NCBI GenBank assembly: GCA_934408725.1
Contig: CAKRVB010000003.1
Span: 62,001-126,000 of the forward strand
Reading direction: 5' to 3'
From: an uncultured Marvinbryantia sp.
GTDB taxonomy: Bacteria; Bacillota; Clostridia; Lachnospirales; Lachnospiraceae
DNA: 64,000 nt
Positions 62,451 through 64,000 of the stretch are shown piece by piece. The stretch's first letter is position 1. Each line of letters starts with the position of its first letter. The notes beneath the pieces are model-generated. The model was given only the letters and a program-made list of their open reading frames with translations. It did no database searches and was not told where the DNA came from. Both the position numbers and the translations under genes were made by a program.

Positions 62451-63239
62451 TTAGATATATAAGATAAATTTATCCTTCATTCTCTGGAATACCGTTACTC
62501 CGACGATCAGCATAAGAAATGCAATGATCCATCCACCGAAGAAAATTCTCGGTCCCGGAAGGCGGCAGCCGTAGATCAGATCACGGAACTGTGCCACATA
62601 ATAATACAGTGGATTCAGCCCCTTCACCAGTAGCTGCAGGGTCTTCGGCAGACGCTCCAGTGGATAGATGATCGGGGTCAGATACAGCCATGCTGTTGTA
62701 ACCGCATTATAAATGTATGTAATATCACGGAAAAATACATTCAGGGTGGCCAGTAAGAATCCAAGTCCACAGCAAAAAATGTAGATCTGCAGTACCACAA
62801 TTGGAAACAGCAGGAATGTCCATGAGAATCTTGCTCCGGTAACCAGCATAACGATAACCAGGGCTCCCATGGATAATACAGTATCTACCATGCAGCTGGT
62901 GATCTTTGCCAGTGTAAAAATATACTTTGGTACATAAGTCTTTTTCAGCAATGCCGCATTGCCGGTAATGGATTTCATAGCACTGTTGGTACTGACTTTC
63001 AGAAAATCATACAGGATTCGACCTGTCAGCAGGTAAACCGGATAATTGTCGATATTCTTATTGAACATCGTAGAAAATACTATCGTCAATACCAGCATAA
63101 TCAGAAGCGGATTCAGTACGCTCCACACATAACCAAGAAAACTTCTTCTGTACTTCAGCTTCAGGTCCCGGCTTACCAGTTCCCGAACCAGATCTTTATA
63201 CTGATATAACACATTGATTCTATACCGAAAGGTACTCAT
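62451..63239 (-). CDS. Polysaccharide ABC exporter permease (Wzm/TagG-like)
   Basis: The 262-residue protein starts at ATG 63239. 'LVRELVSRDLKLKYRRSFLGYVWSVLNPLL' is the Wzm/TagG start, six hydrophobic helices follow, and the end is 'QRMKDKFILYI'. It is 23 bases upstream of the ATPase-mutase fusion and must be its membrane partner. It resembles the permease at 44490 but lacks that protein's N-terminal two-helix extension. Confidence 0.93.
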   Translation of the reverse strand: MSTFRYRINVLYQYKDLVRELVSRDLKLKYRRSFLGYVWSVLNPLLIMLVLTIVFSTMFNKNIDNYPVYLLTGRILYDFLKVSTNSAMKSITGNAALLKKTYVPKYIFTLAKITSCMVDTVLSMGALVIVMLVTGARFSWTFLLFPIVVLQIYIFCCGLGFLLATLNVFFRDITYIYNAVTTAWLYLTPIIYPLERLPKTLQLLVKGLNPLYYYVAQFRDLIYGCRLPGPRIFFGGWIIAFLMLIVGVTVFQRMKDKFILYI

Positions 63240-63315
63240 ATCTTTTTCGTTTTTCCTCTCTTTCTATGTTTTGATTGATAAATCTTTTTTCTGCCTGCAA
63301 GACCTAGCTATCATA

Positions 63316-64000
63316 TCATACTTTTCTGCAAACATCTACTTTTTTCCCTGAATAATCCCGCATTCCCTGGATTTCCAGCCCTGTCTGTCTCACTTCCCAT
63401 ATCTGACAGAGCAGTTCTTCTGTGATTCTCTCTCCCGGCACCACCAGCGGAATTCCTGGCGGATAAAGATAAATATACTCTCCACTGATTTCTCCGATAC
63501 TTCTCTCCAGATCCATCGTCGTATGCTCACATGCTGTTGCCTGCGCAATGGACAGAACCTCTGTTTCGCCCTTATTATCTGATGTTCCTGACAGATTCCT
63601 AATATTCGAGCTTACGTTCTTCTGTGGTTGTTTCTCTTTGTCTTCCACAGAATTTGTGGAGATATTCTCCTCAATGTGGATAAGTGCATTTTTCAGTCTT
63701 TCGAATCCTTCGTCCGTATCCGCAATGCTGGTCAGGGCGATTATATATCCGGCAGCTTCCATCTCTACTTCCAGATGCTCTTTCCGTCGCAGAAACTCCG
63801 CCACCTCATGTCCATTCCATCCATCTGCAGCAATTACCAGTTTTCCGGGATCTGTTTCATATACCTGCTGCCGGACAGCATCCTCATCGGTAAGCAGATG
63901 GATATGGGGCAGTTTTGCAACTTCTTTTTTAAAGCAGTGAAGTCTTTGACTGTAATCTTCAAAAAGTTCCTTTCCTCTTGCTTCAATCAGACGCATACAC
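63316..64000 (-). CDS. Orn/Lys/Arg decarboxylase family protein, C-terminal part
   Basis: The gene continues past the right edge; about 228 codons are visible. 'ISGEYIYLYPPGIPLVVPGERIT' is the conserved C-terminal domain block of the Orn/Lys/Arg decarboxylase (aspartate aminotransferase-like PLP) family. The cofactor-binding Lys lies outside the window. A low-complexity charged stretch (about 45 residues, 'NSVEDKEKQPQKNVSSNI') interrupts the C-terminal domain. It probably makes a polyamine and has no evident link to the glycan genes. Confidence 0.85.
   Translation of the reverse strand, partial: CMRLIEARGKELFEDYSQRLHCFKKEVAKLPHIHLLTDEDAVRQQVYETDPGKLVIAADGWNGHEVAEFLRRKEHLEVEMEAAGYIIALTSIADTDEGFERLKNALIHIEENISTNSVEDKEKQPQKNVSSNIRNLSGTSDNKGETEVLSIAQATACEHTTMDLERSIGEISGEYIYLYPPGIPLVVPGERITEELLCQIWEVRQTGLEIQGMRDYSGKKVDVCRKV

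Overview
The window looks like a chromosomal stretch from a gut-type low-to-moderate G+C Firmicute, most likely a Lachnospiraceae relative such as Blautia. This is inferred from AGGAGG-type ribosome sites, frequent TTG/GTG starts, the protein families and the AT-rich glycan genes. No rRNA, tRNA or CRISPR array is visible. Almost all of the window serves cell-surface glycan synthesis, and most genes are on the minus strand.

Layout. 1-5.0 kb: a partial gene with a degenerate glycosyltransferase look (minus), then two plus-strand genes with near-identical promoters, a pyruvyl transferase with a duplicated C-terminal domain and a secreted SGNH hydrolase with Ig-like repeats. 5.0-9.3 kb: a Dlt-like acylation operon (MBOAT, acyl carrier protein, and an adenylating enzyme fused to a nitroreductase domain). 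9.3-14.3 kb: an accessory island with an AlbA_2/HATPase protein, a chimeric gene made of three family fragments, and an AAA/PD-(D/E)XK protein, with many repeated AGTTCC/ACTCGA motifs between them. 14.3-33.5 kb: a 16-gene polysaccharide operon (3,4-ketoisomerase, aminotransferase and GNAT for a 3-amino-3,6-dideoxyhexose; GtrA/GtrB; YfhO; Ugd; DUF2142; glycosyltransferases; Wzx flippase). It is bracketed by two 93-bp direct repeats that each carry a palindrome and a promoter. 33.6-36.6 kb: hexosamine-1-kinase and nucleotidyltransferase. 36.6-46.6 kb: an AT-rich operon (wecB, ABC exporter, two-domain glycosyltransferase, glf, SGNH-ILEI protein, glmS). 46.7-51.7 kb: six genes, mostly glycosyltransferases, with DUF2304. 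52.0-56.5 kb: a decayed Wadjet (JetA'-JetC'-JetD) defence locus with a 63-bp tandem repeat. 56.5-60.4 kb: rmlC, rmlB and rmlA, and a divergent MerR-methyltransferase. 60.5-63.2 kb: a second ABC exporter whose ATPase is fused to a second UDP-galactopyranose mutase. 63.3 kb to the end: the C-terminal part of an Orn/Lys/Arg decarboxylase.

How it works together. RmlA and RmlB make dTDP-4-keto-6-deoxyglucose. This can go to RmlC (rhamnose branch; RmlD is not in the window) or to the 3-ketoisomerase/aminotransferase/GNAT branch in the 19-kb operon. Glf enzymes give UDP-galactofuranose, WecB gives UDP-ManNAc, Ugd gives a UDP-uronic acid, and GlmS plus the kinase/nucleotidyltransferase pair feed amino-sugar pools. 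One flippase and two ABC exporters move products outward, and the MBOAT and SGNH proteins probably decorate them with acyl groups.

Strongest candidates for something new: the adenylation-nitroreductase/ACP/MBOAT operon; the ABC-ATPase/UDP-galactopyranose mutase fusion; the direct-repeat-bracketed 19-kb cassette with promoter-bearing repeats; and the three-part chimera at 11.1-12.7 kb. All functional statements come from reading motifs by eye; no database search was run.
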